DNA of 60,000 bases from Strigamia acuminata (GCA_949358305.1 OX442314.1:18595060-18655059); one strand, 5' to 3'. Shown: positions 35,996 to 48,216, numbered from the stretch's first letter. Notes: a model not told the origin generated them from the sequence alone. Numbers and translations are program-made.

Positions 35996-38209
35996 ATGAG
36001 GCTTGTTCATTTGAGTAGAAGTAAAGATTTCAGTCCGTTTGACGTGATATTAAGAAACGGCTGTGGACCTCATTTTGTTCTCAACCGCTTGGAACTGTTT
36101 GAATCGATGATCAAAGATCAGGTTTTGTTTGATTGGTTTAACCAATTCTAAGTTTTAGTGTTCATTTTTTTTATTTACTATGAATTAATCGTAGGGCGTA
36201 ACATTTTGGTTTAGATTTTGGTTAGACTTTTGTTACTATCCTGGTTGTGAAGACTTGGCAACTGTAAGTTCACGACATGTTTTTCTTTTAGACATATCTA
36301 GTGTTTATCTTTCTTCTAGATTAATAATGAATGGCCGGAAATGAGAGATTATGTAAACACTGGTGTTCATACATTGTTTGTAAAAGGTGATATTTAAATT
36401 AGTTATTTTTACTAGCCGTTTAAACTGAATTTATTTTTTGCAGGATCACTTGAAGAAGCTTGTCAATACAGCTTAAACGTTATTAAGCTTATGCGTTTTA
36501 ATTTGCCAGGTAAATTGATATTTAGATTTTGACATTTATGTCCAAACTCGTTATAAAAAGAGAAGAAAATTTTGTTATGATAAATCGTATTGAACTACAA
36601 TGTACTCCGCACGAACCGGACATAGCACCGTCCAGATAGCTGTGTGGTCCGTGCAAGTTTGCTGGACCCAACCTATTCCCAGCAATGTTAAATTCCCTCA
36701 TCCATTCAGACAGCCTCTTTGTCCGGACAACTTTCTGGGACCCATCCTGTGTCCGGCCCGTACAGAGTACACTGTATTTAATTTAAACCTTTTTCTTTTA
36801 ATATTTAGACTTAAAGACATTATTGTCTGCAACTACAGTTTACGTTTCAAAATCTGGAAGTGGAAAAAGCAAAAAGAAAAAAAAGGACGAAACTTTTTTT
36901 GACGTGGTGAATATTTTTTCGATGCGTGAAAAGGAAATTGTTCACTCCAAATGAAATTTTTTGCAGTTACAATCAACCTTTATTAAATGTACCGGAATGG
37001 CATTTGGTGCTAATCTTTGTGTTCTTTTCTACGAATGGCTGGCAGCTCACGACGCAAATGAAACCTCAGAATATTATTGGTGTGCACCAAAAAAGTATTT
37101 TGAACAGAACTTCCAGCCAGGAGAACTAGAAATTTTCCTCGCGAATGAATGGCGAGATAAACTGGTATGGCTGCTAGGAGTTAGTTACTACCAAGTTCCA
37201 TGGCTAAGAAAATTATTGACTGGGAAATTAGAGTCCCGTTCTCAAGCCAAACTCCAACATTGTAGTAAAGTATACTGTATGAAAGATATTAAAAAAGTGG
37301 CAAAATTACTAAGTATCAAAAGAAATGAGAAGAGAGTGGCAATACAAAGAGCAGATGAAATGTCCAATATTTATGAAAATAAAATTTCGATACCTGTAGT
37401 AAGTATTGCTCATTAAATTACATCATTAATTTTTTTTAATGTTGATTTCCAACGATAGAAGAAAGATCGAAAGAGAAAAACACGAAGTAGGTCTAGAGTT
37501 ACGTCACAAGAGAATTGGGAGACAGTCAGAAGTGTTGGGTCTTCAACAAAACCAAGAAATAGGTCTAAAGTCACGTCACAGGAGAATTGGGAGACTGTCA
37601 GGAGTGTTGGGTCTTCAACAAAACCAAGAAATAGGTCTAAAGTCACGTCACAGGAGAATTTGGAGACTGTCAGGAGTGTTGGGACTTCAACAAAACCAAG
37701 AAATAGGTCTAAAGTCACGTCACAGGAGAATTTGGAGACTGTCAGGAGTGTTGGGTCTTCAACAAAACCAAGAAATAGGTCTAAAGTCACGTCACAGGAG
37801 AATTGGGTGACTGTCAGGAGTGGTGGGTCTTCATCTTCACACAAACGCCCTAAGTGTGCCCATTGCTATAAATCGATTAAACGAAGACACAATGCAGTTG
37901 TATGCAAACGGTACTTTTTTTTTTAATCTTTAAATCATGAATTGTTTAATGTTGTGGTGTTTGAAACAACTTAGATGTGTCGATGAAAGATGGACCCAAC
38001 GAAGATGCTACTGCGACGGCTTTTGTAAAGGTATTTCAGTTTTCTTTTTTCAGTTGAAACGATTTTATTTTATGATATTTTTTTTTTAAATTCCAGTTCA
38101 ACATTGGTATCGGGACCATCAAAAGGAACATTATGACATCAGAAAAAATTGTTCAGAAGAATCATTCACCAAAAGTTTGCCACTTTCTGTTACAAAAACG
38201 ATCACTTAA
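35996..38209 (+). CDS. Array copy L: MYND-finger family protein with 24-residue tandem repeats (492 aa)
   Basis: Exons 35996-36121, 36195-36263, 36320-36386, 36444-36509, 36809-36906, 36967-37398, 37459-37910, 37975-38030 and 38097-38209 (1,479 nt). It starts MRLVHLSRSK; CGPHFVLNR; FWFRFWLDFC. Exon 4 has ACQYS in place of the usual YC. Exon 5 is long and very basic (GKSKKKKKDE). Exon 7 is expanded by five in-frame copies of a 24-residue repeat (like TSQENWETVRSVGSSTKPRN) placed just before the finger. The finger is intact: CAHC, VCKR then C, YCDGFC, W-x3-H-x3-H. The stop lies inside the first unit of a 51-bp tandem repeat. Intron 4 holds a TA-flanked MITE. AATAAA is at 38419. Confidence 0.87.
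36598..36774. mobile_element. TA-flanked MITE in intron 4 of copy L
   Basis: 177 bp with long imperfect inverted ends (left CAATGTACTCCGCACGAACC; right end on the other strand CAGTGTACTCTGTACGGGCC), flanked by TA at 36596 and 36775. It is non-coding, of Tc1/mariner type by its flanks. Confidence 0.78.
37480..37825 (+). repeat. 72-bp in-frame tandem repeat, about five copies, in exon 7 of copy L
   Basis: Units of 72 bp (for example GTCACGTCACAGGAGAATT) begin near 37480 and differ by only a few bases, so the expansion is recent. The length is a multiple of three and the frame stays open. No other array copy has it. Confidence 0.92.
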
Positions 38210-38311
38210 AAATCATTCACCAAAAGTTTGCCACTTTCTGTTACAAAAACGATCACTTAAAAATCATTCACCAAAAGTTTGCCACTTTCTGTTACAAAAA
38301 CGATCACTTAA
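38161..38311 (+). repeat. 51-bp tandem repeat, three copies, across the stop of copy L
   Basis: Three nearly identical 51-bp units starting ATCATTCACC at 38161, 38212 and 38263. The TAA of copy L falls at the end of the first unit, so the other two are 3' untranslated. Confidence 0.92.
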
Positions 38312-38716
38312 AATGTACTTTAGTTTGTGCATTCTGTTTCTCTACTTTTGAATTTAAGTTTAAAAAATTATTCATAAAAATGAGTTTGTTTACAAAGTAA
38401 CAAAGCAGTAAAAGATGGAATAAAAATACCACAAGAACCGTAAATGTAAACACACAATAAAAATAATAAAAATTGAATAAAATGAATATATGCTGATAAT
38501 AAAATTGAAAATGAAAATATGCTGATAATAAAGTTTGTTTGTTTTTTTTTAAATGATAAATATTCAACAACTAACCGTACATACGGTAGTGCAATTATTA
38601 ACTTGGAAACGACAATTAATAACAATTCATTGCCACACAACACATCCTTGACAACACTAACAAAATTTGACAGAAGTATAAAATATCTTTAAAAATTAGT
38701 GCGAATTTATTCAAAT
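38312..38716. other. Spacer between copies L and M
   Basis: Contains the copy L polyA signal (38419) and a short direct repeat ATATGCTGATAATAAA (about 38485 and 38517). No gene recognised. Confidence 0.45.
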
Positions 38717-40293
38717 ATGAAGCTTATCAAGTTGGGTTCAGAGAGAACAAAATCAGCATTTAATACAATACTGGATCTTGGTTGTGGTCCGAATTTTCTT
38801 TTAAATCGCGTAGAACTTTTTGAAACAATGATAAAAGAGCAGGTAAGAATGGATAAAATCTATATGTAAATGCCAATTATAATTATATCCACGTTTTAGG
38901 GCATTACTTTCTGGTTCAGGTTTTGGCTTTCATTCTGTTTAGACCCAGGCTGCGACGATCTAAGTGCCGTACAAAGACAATGGCCAGAAATGTCAGCTTA
39001 CGTCAACAGAGGCGTACACAAATTGTTCTTATCGGGTTCACATGAAAAGACATGTCAGTACTGTTTGGATATAATCAAACTGCTCGGTATATCCTCACCA
39101 AACAACAAACCAAGCCATGTGCTCGTGAAGAAAGCAATTCGCAAGAAAAAACAAAGAAATGTCGCGGTTAAAGTTGTGGTTGGTTATTGAGTATTCACCA
39201 TGTAAATAATAATTTTAAAAATAATAATTTAATTAGTTGCAGGAACTTCTCATTAAATGTTTTCAGATGGCATATTCCTGTACTCTGTGTGTGTTATTTT
39301 ACGAATGGCTTGGAGTTGGTGCCACGCTTTTTGATGAGAATAATAGCAACGGCGTTACTTACTGGACTGTACCCAAGAGATATTTGGATCCTGATTTCAA
39401 ACCCGGGTCGTTAGAAGTATTTCTGGCCAATGAATGGGAAGATAAACTAGCAACACTGCTTGGTGTGACGTATAATCAAGCTCCATGGTTGAAGAAACTA
39501 ATCAATGAGCGTTCACAATTATTGCGTGAATTGCAAGATAAGCTTGAAATGGATACTAAACTATTTTCTCTGGATACTGTCACTAAAGTTGAAGTTTTAT
39601 TAAGCATACGGAGGAATGAATGCAGAAAAGCCATCAAACAAAGTGACGAAACTCCAAATGGAATTCAGTTGAAAGTAAGCAATTTTAAACTTTTTATGTT
39701 CCGTGGTTAATTTATAACGATGGAAATTCTGAACGTCAATATTTGCTTCAAACAAACAAAAATTTGTTTACGGAATTGCTTACGTTTGTGCATCGTAATA
39801 AATTAAACATCATTTTTATATTTTTCCTCCTAGAGTTCCGAAAAAGTCTGCCTATTGAAAAAGACATCTACTCACGTTAAACCAAAACTTGAAAAAGAAA
39901 AACATATAAAAGAAGCAATAATACCTGATGGTTGCGCTTGTGCGTTTTGTGGTAACGAAATAAACAGCAAAATAAAATATTCTAAGTGTAATAGGTATAA
40001 ACTAAACATGTATATGTCTGATAAACTTGAAGTATTTACAAATGCGTATTAACAGATGTTCAAATGAAAACTGGTTAGACCAAAGATATTATTGTAGCAA
40101 TACTTGTAAAGGTGAGTGAAATTTATAACTTAATTTAATTAAAGTAATAGCTTTTTAATTATTATTCTTTTTTACAGTTGAACACTGGTTTCAAGAGCAT
40201 CACAAAGAGCACTATGCGGTTAAAAAGAAAACGAAAAAAAGAAGTTATTCGCCAACCTCTTTTGTTCGTAGTTTATGTCCGACAAGAACTTAA
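38717..40293 (+). CDS. Array copy M: MYND-finger family protein with exons 2-5 fused (387 aa)
   Basis: Exons 38717-38842, 38900-39166, 39237-39674, 39834-39994, 40056-40111 and 40178-40293 (1,164 nt; the end of exon 2 could instead be 39178). It starts MKLIKLGSER with CGPNFLLNR. The second exon reads straight through the positions of introns 2, 3 and 4 (DLSA-VQRQWPEM, LFLSG-SHEKTCQYC), with no intron sequence left behind and no residues lost at the joins. The core is LQELLIKCFQMAYSCTLC with YWTVPKRYL and FKPGSLEVFLA. The finger is intact: CAFC, KCNR then C, YCSNTC, W-x3-H-x3-H. The tail is basic. It is the last member of the array. Confidence 0.86.
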
Positions 40294-41502
40294 TAATAAT
40301 AATAAAGTTGTGTTATAAAGGTTCTTTTGGTTAATCTTTTACACGAATCAGGGATGGTTGAAAAATGGGAGAAATGAATCTCCCGCCTATTATTATTAGC
40401 ATTTTATTTGCTTGTGCTTCTGGTATTCAGAAGTATCCTAAACAAAATGATCGTGTTCATATCAAACTCAATGTGCCAAATATTTATTTCAATTCCCCTT
40501 ATCAACCCCTCTAACACTATAATAACATTGGCAGGTGCGATAAATTTGATAATACCAATAAATAAAATACAAATTTCTCTCTTGAAAAATAAAAATTTAT
40601 CTTTAGTCCAGCAATCACTCTCTCATCTTATTCTTTCCATTAAAGCAAAAGCAGTTTTATCCGCCAAGGTTGGGACTAGAATTTTCCGGACAAAAATTGC
40701 AAACTCAATTTTTCTTTTTAATTTATTGTCACATTATCTCTTCTTTAGCTCGTTCTTATTCTTAAGATGCACTTGCAGTATTCGTGTTTCTCTGCTCGTT
40801 TCATATTTTTTGCTTACTGTGAAACTTCCACTTCTTATCTTTATTTTCAGTCTCCGTAATTCTAAAATGTAAACAAAAATGTAATAATATAGCAGGTGAA
40901 ATTAAGACAATCACACAACCAATTTGGGTGCTCGCTAGAATACATACGGTTTGCTAGAGCTTTTTCTATGATAAAACAGCTTTTAGTGTAATGCTAAGAA
41001 TACAGATAGCTTCTTGTTCTACTTCCGGTGCATTTGCTGATAAGAACAATCAAGCGGTATAAAACAAACAGATAAAGTTTCATTTAAAAAAATACTCAAT
41101 TACGCTGAGTATTTTATTTATACTATTGGATAATTTATAATACCCAACTTGTTTTTCACCGCGAACGCAGTATTGTAAACATTTTATGCGTCAAACAATA
41201 TTCAAAATCAATTTTTAAATAAAATTGTACGGAGTATATATTTAAGCGATAACTTTTAATCACAAGAGAAATGTTTTTTAATTTGCATGGTCTTTTTTTC
41301 CCTTCTTGTGCGCGCTTTTAGAAAACAAAACTGAAATTGACCTTGCTAACTGAATTTAGTTATCTTGGAGCAATGTCCACTGAAAGTGACACTTGATCAT
41401 GTGAACCAAACAATTTTTGCTTTCAGATAAGCACAAATTCCACTACACAGTAATCTTCATTTTCAGACATTCAGATCAGTTTCACTCAAGCGCCGATCAA
41501 AA
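40294..41502. other. Spacer between the array and the acyl-CoA synthetase gene
   Basis: 1.2 kb without recognisable genes. A 154-codon hydrophobic open stretch at 40408-40872 lacks any family motif and is probably chance. TATATATTTAAG near 41234 could be a promoter element of the downstream gene, but it is 270 bp from the start codon. Confidence 0.4.
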
Positions 41503-44500
41503 ATGAGCTCCAACAAAGTGAAACAATTAATCGAGCAAACATTTTCTGATCCATTTGTACCGGCTCATCAAAAAGGTATTTGTATTTAGAATTTTTATCC
41601 GAACTGTTTGGTCTAATTTAGCTATGAAAATTAGAAGCAAAATTAAAAATCGATTAACTAATTTTCTCAAACAATATGTAGGGCCCGATTATGTTATACC
41701 GTCTGAAGAGCTTAGAACGTGGTTACCAGAAGGAGCCACAAAGATTGAATTCGTCGAAGATTCACTTGTGAAAAAACCGATTTCAATCGTCACGTTATTT
41801 CGCAACACTGTCGATGAATTTCCGGATAAGATTGCATTGAAAATTAAGAGAAATGAGAAATGGCAAGACTGGAATTACAGACAATACTGGGATCAAGTGA
41901 GAATCGCTGCTAAAGGGTTTATAAAGGTAAATAAACTCGCATAATTCACATTGTTATCAACTTTTCTACATTAATCGAGAAAATTTTATACTCAGCTTGG
42001 ACTTTTACCATTTCATGGAGTTGGCATCCTGGGATGCAATGCACCCGAGTGGTTTTTTTCCCATCTGGCTACCATATTCTCAGGGTAAATAGAAAAACAG
42101 ACTCTAAACAATCCATCATGTATTGTACTCTTCATTTAAGGGGGTTTGCTGCTGGAATTTATACAACCAATTCACCTGAAGCATGTTATCATGTGCTCAA
42201 TGACTGCGAAGCTAACATCGTTGTTGTAGAGAATGACTTACAACTAGATAAAATACTCCGAGTTCGCGATAAATTACCAAACCTTAAAGCAATTGTTCAA
42301 TATATTGGAACACCTAAGCACCCAGATGTTATTTCAGTAAGTTATATATCTTTATCACACAGTTTATATATGGTACATTTTTAATTTTTTCTTTTAGTGG
42401 GATGATTTATTGCAAATTGGTCTCTCTGTTTCCGATGATATTTTAGACAAACGTATTAAAGGTTTAGCTGTAAATCAGTGTTGCACACTGATATACACTG
42501 TAAGTGATATAAAAATAGAAACTGTTCAAATATAATTTTTAAAAATGTATTTTTAGTCTGGAACCACTGGAGACCCTAAAGGAGTAATGATATCGCACGA
42601 TAATGTAATTTAATGCTTCATGTGCAAGCCATATGTCCATTTGTGCAACCAGATAAACACTCTGAAAAATATCCTTGAAAGCATTTATTTTGTCTGTGGA
42701 GAGAACAGAACACATTCACTATTTAGTAAAAACTTCTGGGGCAGATTGATGCGTTCCAAATTCACCGACGGGGCTTTAAAAACCAAAATTGTGTGCTCAA
42801 GTTTGGCAATGGCATGCGCAGACATGAAATTTTTATCAATCTTTTTTTCACTCTCATTGTGTAACTAATAATTGCAGATGATATTTGAAGTGAGGTATTT
42901 TAGCCAGTTTGGATTGAGATATTCAAAGAGAGGCGAAGGCTCGTGTGTATCCTACCTACCACTAAGTCACATTGCAGCTCTAGTAATTTATATTTTCCAG
43001 CTTTATTTCCAATCCAAATGAACAATTTTAAAAGTTCCAAATTGTCGCTTTCTCATCTAGGGTGCAGATGTGTTCACAGCAATGTACTTTGCGGCAACTG
43101 TTTTCTTCGCTCCGCCGGACGCACTCAAAGTACGACCATTATTTTCATATAACGTGCATTTGAAAACAGAAAAAAAATACGGCAAGAGATTTGCTTTGAA
43201 TGTGATTGCAAATGTTGTTTTATAATGTTTCTATTCTCAAATGCACGCCTCCTGTAATTCAATATTGCTCAATTTTTATTGGTTCTTTAAGGGAAATCTT
43301 TTGGCAACACTCATTGAAGCAAAGCCAGTTGGATTTGTGGCTGTACCCAGAGTATTCGAAAAAATATACGAGAAAATAAGACACGAAGAACTAAATATGA
43401 ATTTTATAAAACGACAAATATTTCTCTGGGCCAGGAATCAAGCTGGCAGATACCACGCATTAGGAAAATTGAAGTAAGTTATTATCTCTTTAGTCACATG
43501 CGTAAAAATACTAAAATTATATAATTATTCGCTCTATTTTAGGCCTGAGCACAAACCAGTTGCATTGGCACTGAGCAATAAATTAGTTTTTAATAAAATA
43601 AAACACATGCTCGGATTTCAGCGGGCAAAAACCATATTTTGTGGCGGTGCCCCACTTGCAAAGGAAATACATCAGTATTTCACCGAATTGGACATCACTA
43701 TCATTGAAGGTTACGGCTTGAGTGAATCGTGTGGTACGAAATACGAATTCAATTGCAAGTAGCGACAATTGGTACAATTTTTCAATCCTATATTGAAGGT
43801 ATTCACATATTAAACGACTTCACTGACATCAGAATAGGCACAGTTGGAAACGTGACAACTGCTCCAGAGTGCGAAATTAAACTTCACAACGTGGATGAAA
43901 GCGGAAGCGGAGAGGTAATAAATCCAATCTCCTGTTTTCTTAAAAATTACCGTTATCATCCTTTTGCACGTGTCCAGATCTTATTACGAGGAAGAAACGT
44001 GTGCATGGGCTATTTAAAGCTCCAAGATAAAACTGCTGAGACCATTGATGATGAAAAGTGGTTACACACGGGAGACACAGGAACAATTGATAAGTTTGGA
44101 TTCTTGCGTATCACAGGCAGAATTAAAGGTAAAGTTAATTTCATCCAGTTTTAAAAATCTATACAGTAATTTACATTTTTTTTAGAAATAATAATCACGT
44201 CTGGGGGTGAAAATATTCCACCATTAATAATTGAAGATGAAATTAAAAGAAATCTGCCAGTTGTCAGTAATTGTGTGCTCATTGGCGATCGGAGAAAATA
44301 TCTTACCATGCTGATAACTCTTAAGGTAAAAGAAAAATCCTTTTTTAAATTTTTTTTTTTTTTAAATTTTTTTTTTTTTTAAATATAAATTAAATTTTAG
44401 ACTGAATTAAATTTGGACACACTTTTGCCAACTGATGTGTTGAGCCTTACTGCACTAAAATGGTGCAAAGAGGTTGGTAGTTCTGCCACTACAGTATCTA

Positions 44501-44794
44501 AGATTGTTACAGAAAATGACGCAAATATTATGTCAGCCATACAAAGCGCTATTGATACATACAACAAGGAGAAATCAATATCTTCCGCACAAAAAATTCA
44601 AAAATGGATCATTCTGCCAATGGATTTCAGCATTCCTAATGGTGAATTAGGTATAGTATGCTAAAATTATCAAGTGTTTCTTTCATTGTACAGTGCATGT
44701 GGTTTCTCAATTTCTAGGTCCAACGGGGAAAATGAAGCGGCCATTCATAACAGAAAAATATTCAAAAGAAATTGATAAAATGTATTCAACTTAA
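41503..44794 (+). CDS. ACSBG: Long-chain acyl-CoA synthetase, bubblegum type (697 aa)
   Basis: ATP-dependent activation of long-chain fatty acids to acyl-CoA through an acyl-AMP intermediate; ACSBG enzymes act at cytosolic membranes. Exons: 41503-41575, 41622-41926, 41996-42084, 42141-42336, 42398-42499, 42557-42604, 42878-42982, 43061-43129, 43292-43473, 43543-43733, 43760-43798, 43838-43914, 43978-44128, 44186-44325, 44401-44650, 44718-44794 (2,094 nt). Markers: N-terminal LRTWLPEG; LPFHGVGILGCNAPEW; GGFAAGIYTTNSPEACYH; the P-loop YTSGTTGDPKGVMISHDN across exons 5-6; VSYLPLSHIAA; GGAPLAKE; GYGLSES; LHTGDTG; TGRIKE and TSGGENIPP; and a C-terminal KRPFITEKY. Length suits the family. The segments in exon 7 (MIFEVRYFSQFG) and the small exon 11 are less conserved, so their borders are less sure. 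AATAAA is at 44904. Intron 14 has long T runs. It is not related to the array next to it. Confidence 0.92.
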
Positions 44795-45584
44795 TTAGCA
44801 AAAATGTTTATATGTCGCAGAATGAATTAAATTTCGACTGTTCAATAACTGGGTCGAATCAAATCCATTCATCAGTAAAATTGTAATTCCCGTCACCTGA
44901 GTAAATAAAAAGTACACGTTACGTATACTGGGGTTCCATCAAGTCATCGACGACCTCTTGCCAGCGAACTTCCTAGCAACGCTCACTCCCGAAACTTGGC
45001 GGGAGAATCAAAAAATTCTTTGATTATATTCGAAAGTAAATTCTATAGGTTAATCGTGACTTTATATTTCACAGCATTTGCCATCATTAATTCTGGAAGT
45101 TTGTAATAAATACTAATTCAATTAGCGTTAACAGATTAGTTTACGCTATAGGAGTTGTAGCGCGAGGTCAGATAGAGTACCAATATAACTAGAATTTGAG
45201 AGTGAGAGTGCTCTCGTCTAGCGCATGCGAGATTCTGGCGGTTGTCTCATTCATCTAAATGGGTCAGAATTTTCCATTCTTTGACAGAAAATCTAATCTG
45301 AGAGTTTCGTCTTCACTGCCCCCTAGCTGTGGATCAGTCCACAGTGTTAATAAGGAAAAAGTGCGCCAGTGTTTGGCCTTCACTGAATGTAACGTGAACC
45401 ACTTGCCACTTCCTTGTACCAATTGAGTTATTAATCAATCACAAAATCTAAACAGCAAAGAAAAAAAATATTTCATTTCAGTAGAATGACACTAACTTCA
45501 ATAAAATCGAGTTTTATATAAAAAAGAGAGTCTAATAACAGCTCTTTAAGTAACTTTTCCATATTTTTTACAATATGAAAAGCA
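44795..45584. other. Spacer downstream of the synthetase gene
   Basis: About 800 bp with the synthetase polyA signal at 44904. Nothing else recognised. Confidence 0.4.
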
Positions 45585-45735
45585 TTAATGCCAATCATCC
45601 GGTGTAAGCCAAATGCGTTCCGCCGCCATAGCAAATTCGCTCATAGAAACCCATCTGGATATAGACAAAACGCCCAATGCTTGTTCAAGAGATGCAATCA
45701 CAAGAATGACACTGTCTCCTTGTAACAACTCGTGA
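45585..45735 (-). pseudogene. Partial duplicate of the unrecognised exon at 46680
   Basis: The minus strand reads VIASLEQALGVLSISRWVSM and then SEFAMAAERIW before a stop, closely matching the exon at 46680-46931, mostly with synonymous differences. The 5' half of that exon is missing, and GPQRLTS is joined directly, where the other copy has an intron. Flanking sequence (AACCAAAAGTGAAACCAA at about 45820, and GGGTTTTCCCC) is duplicated too, so this is a segmental copy about 1.1 kb from its partner. Confidence 0.5.
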
Positions 45736-46679
45736 GCCGTTGAGGTCCCGAAGCTGCTGTTTTGTGGCTTGTTTCTGTGTAAATTATTCTAGGAGGTATC
45801 GGTTTATAGCGCAAAAAACCAAAAGTGAAACCAAATCAGGGTTTTCCCCAGTCTCTCTCCATCCCCCAATGGTTTCAACTTTCTTCGAAACTACACGTAG
45901 CTAGCGCCACAAGACAACGAGTTGCAAAAGCTTTCAGAAGCAACGGGAACTGCTCGCTCGCATAGTAATGCAACTGACTGGCAATCAGGGGTTCAATTCC
46001 TCAGGACCACAGCTTATTTTTTTTCTTTCTCTGTCAAGTCTTATTGCTTTGCGAACATTACGAGAAAATCGATTCCAAAGTTTACCCACGAAAATGTCTT
46101 TTTTTTCAACAAACGTGATTTTCTCTTGAAAATGAATGATTTTTTTCTGAACATCATACCAAAAAATGTAAATATACGAACGTATATATAAAATTTCTAC
46201 ATAAATATATATATACGTATATACCCGGTATATAATTACAGACACCGTATATCTACATATATTTCGATCAAATTCCTTTGCTTTCTATTCGCTTTTGAAT
46301 TCAATATCAATCCTCTAACAAATAACAAATTGATTAATTTTTAACGTAAAAATTGAAGTCATCAAAGAGTAAAGTCATTTTCATAAATTTTCTGCTAAAT
46401 TTTTTAATTTGAATCGGGATGAAAAATGATCCAGGTTGGGTAATAGAGAATTTTTTTCGATGTGTTAAAAATGAAAAGTAGAGTATCCCTTGCGATGTAA
46501 AATCTGAGCATCCCTGACATTGGCAAAATAAAACTATAAACTTACTACAGCAAATGAATATCAAACTTTTAAGATTTCAATTTAGTACATCAATTTTTAG
46601 ACTTATACTGCCTTTAATAAGTAACAAACGATTCTTATTTTCCGTAATTCAAATAAGCAATGATAATTCTGTATAATTT

Positions 46680-46931
46680 TCACAAAATTACATCCACAAT
46701 ATGATAAACAGCAATGCCGATATTTCGGTGCAGACCAATACGTTCCGCCGCCATAGCAAACTCGCTCATAGTAACCCATCTCGATATAGACAAAACGCTC
46801 AACGCATTATCGAGAGACTCAATCACGCCGATGACATTTTTTCCTGTTTGTCCTTCACCCATGATTGCTGGACCGTATTGCCTAGCCAATACTAATGCCT
46901 TCCTAATTGCCTTCGTGTGAACACCTGCCAT
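46680..46931 (-). CDS. Probable terminal exon of an unrecognised gene
   Basis: After an acceptor (ttgttag) the minus strand is open for 83 codons, starting MAGVHTKAIRKALVLARQYG and ending in TGA. It has an alpha-helical look and no Cys. Support for coding comes from the partial copy at 45585, where shared codons differ mainly at third positions. A possible upstream exon at about 46989-47030 (IARPQQLT) and an open stretch at 47294-47575 could belong to the same gene, but the phases could not be joined. I do not recognise the protein. Confidence 0.4.
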   Translation of the reverse strand: MAGVHTKAIRKALVLARQYGPAIMGEGQTGKNVIGVIESLDNALSVLSISRWVTMSEFAMAAERIGLHRNIGIAVYHIVDVIL

Positions 46932-48216
46932 CTAACAAAAAACTGTTTACTAAATATGACACTTGTTTACAAAACTTAACACACTCACTCGTAAGCTGTT
47001 GAGGTCTAGCTATAGAATCTGGAAGAAAAGTCTCTTTTCAGTCAGACCAACAATGAATTTTCTGCGGTCAACCAGTAGAAAGAGAAACTAATTTTAACTT
47101 CGTAAAACAACACTTTGCAAAACCAAAAGTAAAACCAATGCTTGATGCAGGGTTTTCCCCTTAACAAGGACCTAGCGCCGTAGGGTGGCAGAATACAGAA
47201 ACACTCCTTCAGTTCAGATTCTCTGATCCTCCATTCTCTGGGTCAACAACACTTAACCAGAGGTTGTTGCCCATAGGGAGGATAAATTTTATTTTACTTT
47301 TTCAGTTTTTCAATTTTTTTGAATTTTTCACCCTTTTTTGCTTTGTGAGTCCCAGTTACGACGACGCGAGCGCAAACGAAGCAGGAACTTGCCTCCTGCA
47401 TTAACAATTCCGTTAGAAGCCCGAGTCGTCCGAGGAAAACAAAATGATCGGTGACGAAATGAACAGCCCTCATTAGTAAACCATGGTCTTCGTCTTTCCC
47501 TAGACCCAGGTGAGCAGACATGTCATTTAGCCACATGGAAAATTTTGATTTATTTATGAAAATCAGGCTACACATTAAAATTCACGACAGAATTAAGGTG
47601 TTATGGAATAAAATGTTCAGTGCAAAACAATTTATCGATGGGTATTTGGTAAGATAAAAATAATAATAAAAAAAAGATAATAAGATAATATAGATTGTAC
47701 ACCTCATTGCCTCGTCGGTCCGAGTCCAAGGCAAAGCCTCGGAAGTCGTAACAGCCAATCGACTACTAGAAAATGTTATTACTGCAGAAAGTTAAGAACA
47801 GCTTCTAAGCCAATCATTAAAATTCCGTTAAAACAAAAAGACAGCAAAATCAATACAGTAATAACTTTAAAAGGAAAGAAAAAGATAAAAAAAAAAAATT
47901 CAGAAACTTGCAAAATTATAGCAGCATAATCACAAATTATACATCAATTCAACATTCCGATAATAAAGGAGTGTTACTTTGACAACATAATCAGTAATTT
48001 CCAACTTACAAACGTGAAAACTTAGACGGCCAATATTTTTCGATCGTGACACAAATTCAGTATCGGTTGTTAATAATAATTTAACGTTTTACCAAGTTAA
48101 CACCCCTCAATACACTCTTATCATTTTGACATTGAACGGACTCGCTCCTTCCCCTCCCCATTGCGTGTATACATAACATTCTTTTTAAAACAAAACTCGT
48201 ATTTCAATATAACATG
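46932..48216. other. Region between the unrecognised exon and the receptor gene
   Basis: On the minus strand 47294-47575 is open (includes FSMWLNDMSAHLGL and HFVTDHFVFLGRLGLL) and could be another exon of the gene ending at 46680. Otherwise AT-rich and featureless. Confidence 0.35.

Noticed and set aside
40408-40872. 154-codon hydrophobic open frame upstream of the synthetase gene
   Set aside because: AT-rich, no start context, no motif, no splice partners; chance is the simplest explanation.
45960-46015. tRNA-like stretch with a B-box-like GGTTCAATTCC and a possible GGC anticodon loop
   Set aside because: The D-arm and a proper acceptor stem cannot be formed and there is no variable loop. 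At best it is a SINE or tRNA remnant.
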